Source: Leucobacter viscericola (GTDB taxonomy: Bacteria; Actinomycetota; Actinomycetes; Actinomycetales; Microbacteriaceae). From it: DNA of 64,000 bases. Of this stretch, positions 1 through 9,716 are shown one piece after another (the first letter of the stretch is position 1; each line of letters opens with the position of its first letter). The DNA is taken from positions 3,286,001 to 3,350,000 of the forward strand of contig NZ_CP049863.1 of assembly GCF_011299575.1 (NCBI RefSeq), read 5' to 3'. The position numbers and the translations under genes were made by a program. The notes under the pieces are model-generated. The model did not search any database. It worked only from the letters and a program-made list of their open reading frames with translations, and was not told the origin of the DNA.

Positions 1-457
1 GGCGCCCGAGCAGCGCAGCAGCAACACGCAGATTGTGACTTGCGATCTCTGCGGTCAGCGGATTGAGCTCTACAGCGAGCGGGTCTATCCCCGATTCAAG
101 GAGCGCGAGGGATTCCGCGCCGATCCCACAACCCAGATCGGCGATCCTCGTGCACCCGGCATCCCTGAAACGCTCAGCGTGGGATGCCGCGACTCGAGAT
201 CGAGTCGCCTGTTCGAGCCCGGCTTGTGTGAACAGGAACTGTTCTGCTCGGTCGCCGAACTTCGTGCGCGCTTTTTCACGCAGAAGTGCCTGCGTGAGTA
301 GCGCCGCCACCTGGTCTGCGGGCAGACCGCGGGCACGCAGGGAACTATTGATCTCACTGGCTGCTCGACCTGCGTCGCGTTCGCCCGCGATCCATCGCAG
401 GGTGTCGAGCCCGTCTTGCGTGAGTAGAGCTCGCCACCCCGGAGGTTCTTCGGTCAT
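1..457 (-). CDS. Class I SAM-dependent methyltransferase (THUMP-like family), partial, C-terminus beyond window
   Basis: Reading the minus strand from the ATG at 457 gives an open frame of 152 codons that runs off the left edge. It starts MTEEPPGWRALL and has a helical N-terminal part of about 105 residues. A class I methyltransferase motif I (ADLGCGIGAES) follows, then an acidic position downstream (DPLAVELNPLTAEIA) typical of the SAM-binding fold. Actinobacteria carry a conserved family with this layout, annotated as class I SAM-dependent methyltransferase or THUMP-like protein. The substrate cannot be read from the fragment. The start lies 14 bp from the stop of the neighbouring DUF4190 gene on the same strand, so the two may be co-transcribed. 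Confidence 0.8.
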   Translation of the reverse strand, partial: MTEEPPGWRALLTQDGLDTLRWIAGERDAGRAASEINSSLRARGLPADQVAALLTQALLREKARTKFGDRAEQFLFTQAGLEQATRSRVAASHAERFRDAGCTRIADLGCGIGAESLALLESGIDPLAVELNPLTAEIASHNLRVAAALLGR

Positions 458-470
458 GCTTTTGAAATGT

Positions 471-887
471 TTAGTAGCGGCTCATGTAGCTAGCAGACCC
501 CACGAGCGCAACGATTAGCCCAACATAAGCGATGATGAAAAAGACAATCGATACGGCGTAGACGTAACCGATGATGAGTCCGGTGAGAGCCATGCCGCGA
601 CCGGCGTCACCCGTGCGCTTGATCTGGCTCAGGCTCAAATGGCCGAAGACGATCGCGGCAATCGGTGAAATGAACGCGAGGATGATGGACACCAACGCAA
701 AGGTGTTTGTTTTGTCGAGAGTTGTTGTCTTCGAAGCTGCGGGCTGCGCCTGCTGCGTGAACTGAGCCGGTGCGGGTGCCTGCGGGTAGCCCTGCTGAGG
801 CGCGGGGTTTTGGGTTGTGTACTGCTGTGCAGGGTACCCCGGCTGCTGGGGTGCTGCTGGCTGCTGCGGAACGTTTGGTGTTGACAT
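471..887 (-). CDS. DUF4190 domain membrane protein with Pro/Gln-rich N-terminus
   Basis: The 138-residue protein has a low-complexity N-terminal half rich in Pro, Gln and Ala with PQQG/YPQ-like repeats. Two hydrophobic segments follow, at about residues 62-82 and 105-130. The linking sequence GHLSLSQIKRTGDAGRGMALTGLIIGY is, in its pattern, the hallmark of DUF4190 proteins. Such small membrane proteins are common in Actinobacteria and have no established function; the N-terminal tail is predicted cytoplasmic. A strong GGAGGAG ribosome-binding site sits just upstream of the ATG on the minus strand. Confidence 0.85.
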   Translation of the reverse strand: MSTPNVPQQPAAPQQPGYPAQQYTTQNPAPQQGYPQAPAPAQFTQQAQPAASKTTTLDKTNTFALVSIILAFISPIAAIVFGHLSLSQIKRTGDAGRGMALTGLIIGYVYAVSIVFFIIAYVGLIVALVGSASYMSRY

Positions 888-1005
888 GATTTCTCCTCCG
901 GTAATGTTCGTATTCTATGGCCGAGCACAGGCAATGGTGCAGTCTTTGAAGCGGGCGGTCGGGAATCCGTGCCCTGTTCGCTATCCGCGATCCAACGCCC
1001 GCTCG

Positions 1006-1032
1006 TTGGCACTCCCCTTGCACGAGTGCCAA
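1006..1032. promoter_or_regulatory. CIRCE element (HrcA operator) upstream of groES
   Basis: TTGGCACTC, nine bases, then GAGTGCCAA form a perfect inverted repeat. The architecture is that of CIRCE (TTAGCACTC-N9-GAGTGCTAA), with a compensated change at the third position of each arm. It lies 80 bp before the groES start, as expected for HrcA repression of the heat-shock chaperonin genes. Confidence 0.9.
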
Positions 1033-1111
1033 TCGGGGTCATAGACTCTGCTGTAGCGCGTTCGCATCGGGCGGGCGCGAGATCAACTTTGCAATTGGAA
1101 AGAGGTCAACT

Positions 1112-1408
1112 GTGTCGGTCGCTATCAAGCCGCTCGAAGATCGTATTGTTATCAAGCAGGTCGAAGCAGAGCAGACCACCTCATCCGGTCTGGTGATCCC
1201 TGACAGCGCCAAGGAGAAGCCCCAGGAGGGCGAGGTCGTGGCTGTAGGCCCCGGTCGTATCTCGGATAGTGGCACCCGCATTCCCCTCGACGTAGCTGTT
1301 GGTGACATCGTGATCTACTCGAAGTTCGGTGGCACCGAGGTGAAGGTGAGCGGAGACGATTACCTCGTTCTCTCGGCTCGCGACATCCTCGCAGTCGTCA
1401 CGCGCTAA
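1112..1408 (+). CDS. groES: Co-chaperonin GroES (10 kDa chaperonin)
   Basis: The 98-residue product starts [41 protein letters not shown] in pattern, has the GroES mobile loop around residues 20-35 and ends with the conserved DYLVL...ILAVV. GroES caps the GroEL folding chamber in the cytoplasm. The start is GTG, preceded by GGAAAGAGG. A CIRCE operator upstream predicts HrcA control. No groEL follows: a strong terminator and then rarD come next, so groEL must be elsewhere in the genome. Confidence 0.97.
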   Translation: MSVAIKPLEDRIVIKQVEAEQTTSSGLVIPDSAKEKPQEGEVVAVGPGRISDSGTRIPLDVAVGDIVIYSKFGGTEVKVSGDDYLVLSARDILAVVTR

Positions 1409-1423
1409 GCGCTGAACTGTTTT

Positions 1424-1461
1424 GAGAGGGCCCGTTGATCACTGGATCGACGGGCCCTCTC
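1424..1461 (+). terminator. Rho-independent-like terminator after groES
   Basis: A 17-bp stem starting GAGAGGGCCCG, with a single wobble pair and a 4-nt loop (ACTG), closes the groES unit 15 bp after its stop. The T-tract is weak (CGCGTTCTC follows). Confidence 0.85.
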
Positions 1462-1490
1462 GCGTTCTCAATGCTCGATAGACTGTCTCG

Positions 1491-2414
1491 ATGAAACAAA
1501 CTCGGGCGGGGCTCGGCTATGGAATCGGGGCCTACCTGATCTGGGGTGCGTTCCCCTTCTACTTCGGCTTGATCGCGATGGTGAGCCCTCTCGAGGTTGT
1601 TCCCTGGAGAGTTGGCACCTCGCTCATCTTCTGCGCGATCCTCGCGACCTTCACAAAGCGATGGCCGCAGATTTCAGCAATACTGCGCACCCCGCGACTG
1701 CTCGGCTGGTTCGCGCTCTCGGGTATTTTGCTCTACGCCAACTGGCAGATCTTTGTCATCGGTGTGATGACGGGTCACGTGCTCGAGACCTCCCTTGGCT
1801 ACTTCATCAACCCGCTGTTCACGATCCTGATCGGGGTCGTGGTTCGTAAGGAACGGCTCTCTCGGCTGCAGTGGACCGCGGTGGCTATTGCAACCGTTGG
1901 TGTTGTGATCGCGGGAATCGCCTATGGATCGTTCCCCTGGATCGCGGTTGGTGTGGCGCTGACCTTCGGGTTGTACGGCGCCGTGCACAAACACGTCGGT
2001 GAACATGTTGACGGCTTGACCGGCCTCACTGTCGAAACGCTCGTCACCGTGCCCGTCGGTGTTGTACAGATGATTATCGTGGCGGCCACGGCCGGGCTCA
2101 CTGCGTACACGTTTGGTCCGGGGATCATGCTGCTCGTGCTCGGCAGCGGGATTATGACGGCGGTACCGCTGATCCTGTTTGGTGAATCAGCGCGCAGACT
2201 GCCGCTCTCTTACCTCGGATTCCTGCAGTTTCTCACGCCGATCCTCGGCTTCCTGTACGGCTATCTTGTGATGCACGAGGAAGTTTCAGTCGGACGATGG
2301 ATCGGATTTATCGCGGTCTGGGTTGCGCTCGTGCTGCTGATTACCGACATGGTCATTCAGTTGCGCCGTTCGCCACAGGCACAGCTTGCAACCGGGCCGA
2401 TTCCCTTAGACTAA
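1491..2414 (+). CDS. rarD: EamA-family transporter RarD
   Basis: The 307-residue polytopic membrane protein has about ten hydrophobic segments arranged as two EamA repeats. It begins with the RarD-type segment GIGAYLIWGAFPFYFGLI, and has PLEVVPWRV in the first repeat and LSYLGFLQFLTPILGFLYGY in the second. Family members are drug/metabolite-superfamily exporters; the substrate is unknown (RarD is named for chloramphenicol sensitivity). The length fits the family. The ATG start is close behind the groES terminator. Confidence 0.9.
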   Translation: MKQTRAGLGYGIGAYLIWGAFPFYFGLIAMVSPLEVVPWRVGTSLIFCAILATFTKRWPQISAILRTPRLLGWFALSGILLYANWQIFVIGVMTGHVLETSLGYFINPLFTILIGVVVRKERLSRLQWTAVAIATVGVVIAGIAYGSFPWIAVGVALTFGLYGAVHKHVGEHVDGLTGLTVETLVTVPVGVVQMIIVAATAGLTAYTFGPGIMLLVLGSGIMTAVPLILFGESARRLPLSYLGFLQFLTPILGFLYGYLVMHEEVSVGRWIGFIAVWVALVLLITDMVIQLRRSPQAQLATGPIPLD

Positions 2415-4004
<1,590 letters not shown>

Positions 4005-4010
4005 CCCTTC

Positions 4011-4032
4011 ATCCTGCGCGCAGTCGCAGGAT
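4011..4032. repeat. Short form of the TCATYCTGCGCG palindromic intergenic repeat
   Basis: ATCCTGCG and CGCAGGAT form an 8-bp perfect stem around CGCAGT, directly after the guaB stop. The sequence matches the outer and inner edges of the two long copies at 30948-31027 and 44895-44968, so it is probably a shortened member of the same family. It may also attenuate transcription between guaB and guaB3. Confidence 0.6.
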
Positions 4033-4061
4033 CCAAGTTCCCGGATAGATAGACTGGATGA

Positions 4062-5183
4062 GTGAGCAACGAGATCGAGATTGGCCGCGGCAAGCGTGCA
4101 CGACGCGTATACACGTTCGATGAGATCGGGGTAGTTCCGACCCGACGCACGCGAGACCCAGAGCTCGTTTCGACCTCGTGGACGATTGACGCGTTCCAGT
4201 TCGAGATTCCCGTGCTGGGTGCACCGATGGACTCGGTGATGTCGCCCGCAACGGCGATTGAACTGGGGCAACTCGGCGGGCTCGGTGTGCTGAATCTTGA
4301 GGGCCTGTGGACCAGGCACGAGAACCCGGAGCCGCTGCTCGAAGAGCTTTCGCAGATCACCGATGAGGTGGCCGCGGTGCGTCGCATGCGCGAGCTGTAC
4401 GCCGCGCCGATTCAGTCCGAGCTGATCCGCGATCGCCTCGGTGAGATCCGTGACGCCGGTGTGACCGTTGCGGGTGCGCTTTCACCGCACCGCACCGCCG
4501 AGTTCACTGAGACCGTCGTCAACGCGGGTGTCGACCTGTTCGTGATTCGCGGCAACACCGTTTCGGCTGAGCACGTCGCAAAAGAGGGGCGCGAGCCGCT
4601 CAACCTCAAGCAGTTCATCTACGAGCTTGACGTACCAGTGATTGTTGGTGGCGCAGCGACGTACCAGTCGGCGCTGCACCTTATGCGTACCGGCGCTGCC
4701 GGTGTGCTCGTTGGATTCGGTGGGGGAGCCTCCTCCACAACCCGGGCCACGCTCGGGATCCGCGCACCAATGGCAAGCGCGCTCGCTGATGTCGCTGGCG
4801 CTCGTACTGACTACCTCGACGAGTCCGGCGGCCGTTACGTGCACGTGATCGCTGACGGGGGCCTCGGCACCTCGGGAGACATGATTAAGTCGGTCGCCTG
4901 CGGCGCCGACGCCGTGATGCTGGGCGCTGCTCTCGGGCGCGCCTCTGACGCCCCGGGTCGTGGCTGGCACTGGGGCCAAGAAGCGCACCACGAGGATCTG
5001 CCTCGCGGACGCCGTGTCGCCGTGGATCCCGTTGCGCCCCTGGCCGAGATCATCAACGGTCCCGCGCATATTGCTGACGGCACCGCAAACTACATGGGTG
5101 CCCTGCGCCGCGCTATGGCGACGACCGGGTACTCAGACCTCAAGGGCTTCCAGCGCGTTGACCTCGTTCACGCAGAGCGCTAG
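4062..5183 (+). CDS. guaB3: GuaB3 family IMP dehydrogenase-related protein
   Basis: The 373-residue protein is a TIM-barrel paralogue of IMP dehydrogenase that lacks the CBS pair. It starts EIEIGRGKRARRVYTFDEIGVVPTRRTRDPE, the signature of actinobacterial GuaB3. Where GuaB has its GSICTTR loop, this protein reads GGASSTTRATLGI, so the catalytic Cys is absent and classical IMPDH chemistry is unlikely by this reading; GuaB3 has also been discussed as a GMP-reductase-like enzyme. The start is GTG at 4062; no clear Shine-Dalgarno sequence is visible. It follows guaB by 57 bp. Confidence 0.9.
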   Translation: MSNEIEIGRGKRARRVYTFDEIGVVPTRRTRDPELVSTSWTIDAFQFEIPVLGAPMDSVMSPATAIELGQLGGLGVLNLEGLWTRHENPEPLLEELSQITDEVAAVRRMRELYAAPIQSELIRDRLGEIRDAGVTVAGALSPHRTAEFTETVVNAGVDLFVIRGNTVSAEHVAKEGREPLNLKQFIYELDVPVIVGGAATYQSALHLMRTGAAGVLVGFGGGASSTTRATLGIRAPMASALADVAGARTDYLDESGGRYVHVIADGGLGTSGDMIKSVACGADAVMLGAALGRASDAPGRGWHWGQEAHHEDLPRGRRVAVDPVAPLAEIINGPAHIADGTANYMGALRRAMATTGYSDLKGFQRVDLVHAER

Positions 5184-5194
5184 AGCGCAGTTCG

Positions 5195-6127
5195 TTGTCG
5201 CAACCATCTCGTAAGGCTGAATACCTCGGTGACCCGACACTCGCGCGGGTGATGCGCAGGCCCCAGTGGATCCTCGCACTCCTGCTCGCGCTCCTCGTGG
5301 CTGCCGTCTTTGCGTGGCTCGGGCAGTGGCAAATGAGCAACGCGATTCGCAGCGACGAAGAGCAGAACTACAACACGGAGACCCTGCGTCCGCTTTCGGA
5401 GGCGACCGAACTCGGCAAGGGCGTCAACGAGTATGGCGCGGGTGTCGTTGTGAGCGTTCGTGGCTCCTTTGTGCCCGGAGACTCCCAGGTGCTCACGCCG
5501 CGTGAAAACCAGGGTAAATCGGGTGCCTGGGTGATTGGGCACCTGGTAACCGAGGGCCCCGAGGCTGAGGCCAACGGGAACCTCGCTGTTGCGATTGGGT
5601 GGGCCCCGGATCAGGCCGCCGCTGAAAAGGCGATTAAGCGACTTGACGCTGATCCCGCATTCGCCCAGTCGAGGGCCTTTGAGGGGCGCTACATGCCACC
5701 CGAGGGTGCGCAGATTCCAGAGCCGACGGACGATCCTCAACGTTTGCAAACCATGCTGCCCGCGCACCTTGCGAACCTCTGGGCAGACGTGCAGACGCCC
5801 GTGTACGCCGGATACCTGGTTATGCACGAGGGAACCTCTGTCGAGCCGCTGATGAGCGGCCTCGACAAGATTGACTCGGTCGCACCGCTGCCGCCTGAGA
5901 AGGTGAGCTGGCTCAACGTGTTTTACGCCATTGAGTGGGTCGTGTTTGCCGGGTTCGCCGTGTTCTTCTGGTTCCGCCTCGCGCGCGACGCCTGGGAGAA
6001 GGAGCACGAGCTGAAGCTCCTCAAGCAAGAAGCTGAGGGTGGGGTCGGAAGTGATCCCGGAGCCGATCGCAAACCTGATCCCGACTCCGCGGCCGCTGCG
6101 ACCCGACCCAGCGACCCTCAATTGTGA
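5195..6127 (+). CDS. SURF1 family protein (cytochrome c oxidase assembly)
   Basis: The 310-residue protein has the SURF1 layout: an N-terminal transmembrane segment at about residues 25-45 ending in the conserved LGQWQ, a large extracytoplasmic domain, and a C-terminal transmembrane segment at about residues 250-270 (NVFYAIEWVVFAGFAVFFWF). SURF1 helps insert haem into the aa3-type oxidase. The C-terminal tail is polar and poorly conserved. I used the TTG at 5195 as start because the frame has no better codon before the first membrane segment; this is the least certain start in the cluster. Confidence 0.85.
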   Translation: MSQPSRKAEYLGDPTLARVMRRPQWILALLLALLVAAVFAWLGQWQMSNAIRSDEEQNYNTETLRPLSEATELGKGVNEYGAGVVVSVRGSFVPGDSQVLTPRENQGKSGAWVIGHLVTEGPEAEANGNLAVAIGWAPDQAAAEKAIKRLDADPAFAQSRAFEGRYMPPEGAQIPEPTDDPQRLQTMLPAHLANLWADVQTPVYAGYLVMHEGTSVEPLMSGLDKIDSVAPLPPEKVSWLNVFYAIEWVVFAGFAVFFWFRLARDAWEKEHELKLLKQEAEGGVGSDPGADRKPDPDSAAAATRPSDPQL

Positions 6128-6136
6128 CGCAATAGA

Positions 6137-6658
6137 ATGGACGCCATGCAACTGCAGCCCAAACCCGCCGACTACCCCCGCATTCGCAAAGCGCTGAGCG
6201 TCTACAAGGTGACCTCTGTGATCACCGGTGTGATGCTGCTTCTGCTGTGCGCTGTCATGGTCATGAAGTACGCGTTCAACGTGCAGCTGTACCTCTTCGG
6301 GCCTGACGGCTTTGCGAAGTTTGAGCCGCTTGCACCCGCGGGCGTCGAGTCAGACTTCCAACCGGGGGGCTTCGATCTCTTCAAAGCGATCCTGATTGCC
6401 CACGGCTGGTTCTACGTGATCTATCTGATCTCAGACTTCATGCTGTGGAGCCCGATGCGCTGGAACTTCTGGCGCTTCCTGTTGATCGCGCTCGGCGGTG
6501 TCGTGCCCTTCATGTCGTTCATCCTTGAGGCTCGGGTCGTGCGCGAGGTCAATGCGTTCCTCGCCACGCACGATGTTGAGCCCGCTGCAGCAGCCTCAGA
6601 TTCTCCAGATTCATCCACCGCGGCATCGTCCGCGCACAGCCCGGAAGGCCGTTCATGA
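6137..6658 (+). CDS. DUF3817 domain membrane protein
   Basis: The 173-residue protein has three to four hydrophobic segments (about 28-50, 85-108, 115-140). Its pattern [19 protein letters not shown] ... [13 protein letters not shown] ... [24 protein letters not shown] is typical of DUF3817. The C-terminal 35 residues are Ser/Ala/Pro-rich and probably disordered. Its stop overlaps the guaA start in ATGA, so the two are translationally coupled. The family sits beside guaA in many Actinobacteria and has no established function. Confidence 0.88.
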   Translation: MDAMQLQPKPADYPRIRKALSVYKVTSVITGVMLLLLCAVMVMKYAFNVQLYLFGPDGFAKFEPLAPAGVESDFQPGGFDLFKAILIAHGWFYVIYLISDFMLWSPMRWNFWRFLLIALGGVVPFMSFILEARVVREVNAFLATHDVEPAAAASDSPDSSTAASSAHSPEGRS

Positions 6659-8238
6659 CCTCAAGCTCCCACACCAGGCATCGCCCGGTTCTCGTCGTTG
6701 ATTTTGGTGCACAGTATGCCCAGCTGATTGCGCGCCGTGTGCGCGAGGCGGGTGTGTACTCCGAGCTGGTGCCCCACACGATTACGGCCGCCGAGATTCG
6801 CGAGAAGCAGCCCCTCGGCATCGTGCTTTCGGGTGGTCCGTCGTCGGTTTACGCCGAGGGCGCGCCTCAGTTTGATGACACCATTTTTGAGCTCGGGATC
6901 CCGACCCTCGGCATTTGCTACGGCTTTCAGGTGATGGCCCGTGCACTTGGTGGTGTCGTTGGCAACACCGGCGACCGCGAGTACGGCGCAACCGATGCGC
7001 AGGTTCTCGGTGGCGGCGGAGCGATTCTCGGCGGTCAGCCCGACGCGCAAAACGTCTGGATGAGCCACGGCGACGCAGTGCAGCAGGCCCCCGAGGGCTT
7101 TGAGGTGCTCGCGAAGACCGCCGTCACGCCGGTGGCCGCCTTCGGCAGCGCGGAAAAGCGCATGTACGGCGTGCAGTGGCACCCCGAGGTTAAGCACTCT
7201 GACCACGGCCAGCAGGTGCTCGAGAACTTCCTGCACCACGTTGCCGGCATCGCAAACGACTGGAACGCCGACAACGTGATCTCGGAGCAGATCGCGCGGA
7301 TTCGCGAGCAGGTCGGTAACGCTCGAGTCATCTCGGCGCTGTCCGGCGGCGTTGACTCCGCCGTGTCGACGGCCCTCGTGCACCGCGCCATTGGCGACCA
7401 GCTGACCGCGGTGTTTGTGGATCACGGACTGCTGCGCAAGGGCGAGCGCGAGCAGGTCGAAAAGGACTACGTTGAGTCGACGGGTGTGCGCCTGATTACG
7501 GTTGAGGCCGCTGACACCTTCCTCGGACACCTTGCCGGCGTCACTGACCCCGAAGAGAAGCGCAAGATCATTGGCCGCGAGTTCATCCGAGCCTTTGAGC
7601 AGGTGCAGCGTGATCTCGTCAGCGAGGCAGCCGCCTCCGGCGAAAAGGTGAAGTTTCTGGTGCAGGGCACGCTGTACCCCGATGTGGTTGAGTCGGGCGG
7701 CGGATCCGGAACCGCAAACATCAAGTCGCACCACAACGTGGGCGGCCTGCCCGATGACCTCGACTTTGAGCTCATCGAGCCGCTGCGCACGCTGTTCAAG
7801 GACGAGGTGCGCGCGATCGGTCGTGAGCTCGGCATTCCCGAGGCGATCGTTGGCCGCCAGCCGTTCCCCGGACCCGGGCTCGGAATCCGCATTGTCGGTG
7901 AGGTGACTCGGGATCGTCTCGAAACGCTGCGCGAGGCAGACGCCATTGCGCGCGCCGAGCTGACCGCTGCAGGGCTTGACGCCGAGATCTGGCAGTGCCC
8001 GGTGGTGCTGCTCGCCGACGTGCGCTCCGTGGGTGTGCAGGGCGACGGCCGCACCTATGGCCACCCGATTGTGCTGCGCCCCGTGTCTTCTGAGGACGCG
8101 ATGACGGCCGACTGGACACGTGTGCCCTACGAGGTGCTCGCTCGTATTTCTAACCGCATCACTAACCAGGTGCCCGAGGTGAACCGCGTGGTGCTTGACG
8201 TCACGTCGAAGCCGCCGGGAACGATTGAGTGGGAGTAG
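6655..8238 (+). CDS. guaA: GMP synthase (glutamine-hydrolysing)
   Basis: The 527-residue enzyme converts XMP to GMP with ATP and glutamine. The N-terminal class I glutamine amidotransferase domain (about 10-200) has the nucleophile Cys88 in GICYGFQ and a downstream QWHPEV triad segment. The ATP-pyrophosphatase domain has the PP-loop SGGVDSA at about residues 229-235. The C-terminal dimerisation domain ends KPPGTIEWE, as in the family. It completes the route started by guaB in the same cluster. Confidence 0.98.
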   Translation: MTSSSHTRHRPVLVVDFGAQYAQLIARRVREAGVYSELVPHTITAAEIREKQPLGIVLSGGPSSVYAEGAPQFDDTIFELGIPTLGICYGFQVMARALGGVVGNTGDREYGATDAQVLGGGGAILGGQPDAQNVWMSHGDAVQQAPEGFEVLAKTAVTPVAAFGSAEKRMYGVQWHPEVKHSDHGQQVLENFLHHVAGIANDWNADNVISEQIARIREQVGNARVISALSGGVDSAVSTALVHRAIGDQLTAVFVDHGLLRKGEREQVEKDYVESTGVRLITVEAADTFLGHLAGVTDPEEKRKIIGREFIRAFEQVQRDLVSEAAASGEKVKFLVQGTLYPDVVESGGGSGTANIKSHHNVGGLPDDLDFELIEPLRTLFKDEVRAIGRELGIPEAIVGRQPFPGPGLGIRIVGEVTRDRLETLREADAIARAELTAAGLDAEIWQCPVVLLADVRSVGVQGDGRTYGHPIVLRPVSSEDAMTADWTRVPYEVLARISNRITNQVPEVNRVVLDVTSKPPGTIEWE

Positions 8239-8269
8239 GGCGCCGAGTTTACGGCGTAACGTGGACACC

Positions 8270-8485
8270 ATGAGCGAGAACAACAACAAAAACCCTCTGT
8301 TTGGGGTGTCCGTGGTGTGGATCATCGCCGGAATCGTTCTGGGCGGTGCGGTTGGTGGCTTTGTTGGCGCCATCGGCAACATGATCGGTGCCGGGATCGG
8401 CGTTGGTCTCGCAATTGGCGCGGTCGCTGGGTTCATTCTCGGTATGCCCCGCGGTGACGGTGATGGTGACGGAGCCGCTGAGTAG
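8270..8485 (+). CDS. Small glycine-rich membrane protein, function unknown
   Basis: The 71-residue product begins MSENNNKNPLFGVSVVW and contains one long or two short hydrophobic segments (about residues 11-60) with repeated Gly spacing (GGAVGGFVGAIGNMIGAGIGVGLAIG). It ends in an acidic GDGDGDG tail. I chose the ATG at 8270; the frame is open further upstream but would overlap guaA. No family is recognised. It lies 31 bp behind guaA and just before a strong terminator, so it is probably the last gene of that unit. Confidence 0.6.
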   Translation: MSENNNKNPLFGVSVVWIIAGIVLGGAVGGFVGAIGNMIGAGIGVGLAIGAVAGFILGMPRGDGDGDGAAE

Positions 8486-8515
8486 CGCACCACACAAGTT
8501 CTTACACCCACACGA

Positions 8516-8551
8516 CTGAGGGCCCCAACTCGTTTGAGCTGGGGCCCTCAG
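8516..8551. terminator. Bidirectional terminator between convergent genes
   Basis: Arms of 16 bp beginning CTGAGGGCCCC, with one wobble pair, enclose the loop GTTT. The hairpin lies between the plus-strand small membrane protein gene and the minus-strand aminotransferase and can serve both. Confidence 0.85.
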
Positions 8552-8564
8552 CGTTTCTTGGAGG

Positions 8565-9707
8565 CTAGCGCAGCTCCTTCAACGCCTGCACTAGGGCGTC
8601 AATATCGCTGTTGTTGGAGTACGCGTGCAGCGACAACCGCAGTCGCTCACCTCGTGGCGAGGTGCCGATCCTGCGCTCCGCGAGGCGACCCGCAAGCGCA
8701 TCGGGATCAAGCCCAACGAGCGCAACCTGCGGCCCGCGGTGCGCGGGATCCGACGGGTAATCAATAGTGAAACCGAGGTTTGCGACCTCAATTGCCAGGC
8801 GCTCGCGCAGCGAGGTGACGTGACTCCAGGTTTGTTCGGGATCGAGCTTTGCAATCATCTCGAAGCCGGCCACACCGGCGTATGCAGACGGGATGGGGTG
8901 TGTGCCCATCTCAAAACGACGCGCGTTTTCGGGGTAGTCAACGCCGGCGGGGTCGAACGCAAAGGGGTTCACCCGACCGAACCAGCCGGTGAGGTCAGCA
9001 CTGCGCTCGACGTTGGCGCAGTCGCGAACGTACAGCATCGCGATGCCGGGGAGGCCCAAGAGGTACTTGAGGTTTCCGGTAACGAGAAAGTCGCAGTTGA
9101 GCTTTGCCGCGGAGAACGGCACGACGCCAGACGCTTGGTAAGCGTCGACGAAGACGAGGGCGCCAACGGAATGGGCGTGTTCGATGACCCGCTCGACCTC
9201 TGGCCTGGTGCCATTGATGTAGCTCACCAGCGGAATCGATACCAGTTTTGTGCGCTCGTCGATGAGCGGGATCCAGTTGTCTGCGTGCAGAGCCGCCTCG
9301 ATGCCCGCGACATTCACGACCTCAATATTGTCGTGCTGCGCACGCCACACGTTGCCGACCGAGGGGAACTCGAGATCGGAGGTGACCAGACGGTTGCGGG
9401 TTCCGCTCCAGTCGAGCGATGACACGGCCTGGTAAGCCCCCTCCGAGGCGCACGAGAGCACCGCCACATTCTCGCCGCTCACGCCGAGTTGCTGACCCGC
9501 GAGCGCGCGGTACTCTTCAACCTTGCCGACCCAGGCGCCCCAGGGGGCCTGCGCATCAATGAGGCTTGCCGTCATGCGCTGCATCGTGTGGGCCAGGTGG
9601 TCCGAAAGCGCTCCCTGGCTGCAACTCGCAAAATGCGGGGCATCGTCAAGGATCGGAAAAAGCTCTCGGAACTGCTCCGGCGATAGTGGCTTGGTAGATG
9701 TTGTCAT
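8565..9707 (-). CDS. Class V aminotransferase (PLP-dependent)
   Basis: The 380-residue protein has the class V fold: GALSDHL near residue 33, a cofactor-binding stretch in the middle (LVFVDAYQASGVVPF), and the Schiff-base lysine Lys214 in TGNLKYLLGLPGIAMLYV in pattern. The C-terminal RGERLRLSLHAYSNNSDIDALVQAL is family-like. Relatives include cysteine desulfurase/selenocysteine lyase, kynureninase and isopenicillin-epimerase groups, and I cannot pick one. It follows the NhaC-type antiporter by 9 bp on the same strand, which suggests that the transported compound or its derivative is the amino substrate. Confidence 0.8.
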   Translation of the reverse strand: MTTSTKPLSPEQFRELFPILDDAPHFASCSQGALSDHLAHTMQRMTASLIDAQAPWGAWVGKVEEYRALAGQQLGVSGENVAVLSCASEGAYQAVSSLDWSGTRNRLVTSDLEFPSVGNVWRAQHDNIEVVNVAGIEAALHADNWIPLIDERTKLVSIPLVSYINGTRPEVERVIEHAHSVGALVFVDAYQASGVVPFSAAKLNCDFLVTGNLKYLLGLPGIAMLYVRDCANVERSADLTGWFGRVNPFAFDPAGVDYPENARRFEMGTHPIPSAYAGVAGFEMIAKLDPEQTWSHVTSLRERLAIEVANLGFTIDYPSDPAHRGPQVALVGLDPDALAGRLAERRIGTSPRGERLRLSLHAYSNNSDIDALVQALKELR

Positions 9708-9716
9708 GGGTATTCC

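Noticed and set aside
6661..8511. A 616-codon open frame opposite guaA
   Set aside because: High-GC shadow of guaA with no recognisable family; similar frames lie opposite sucC and SURF1.
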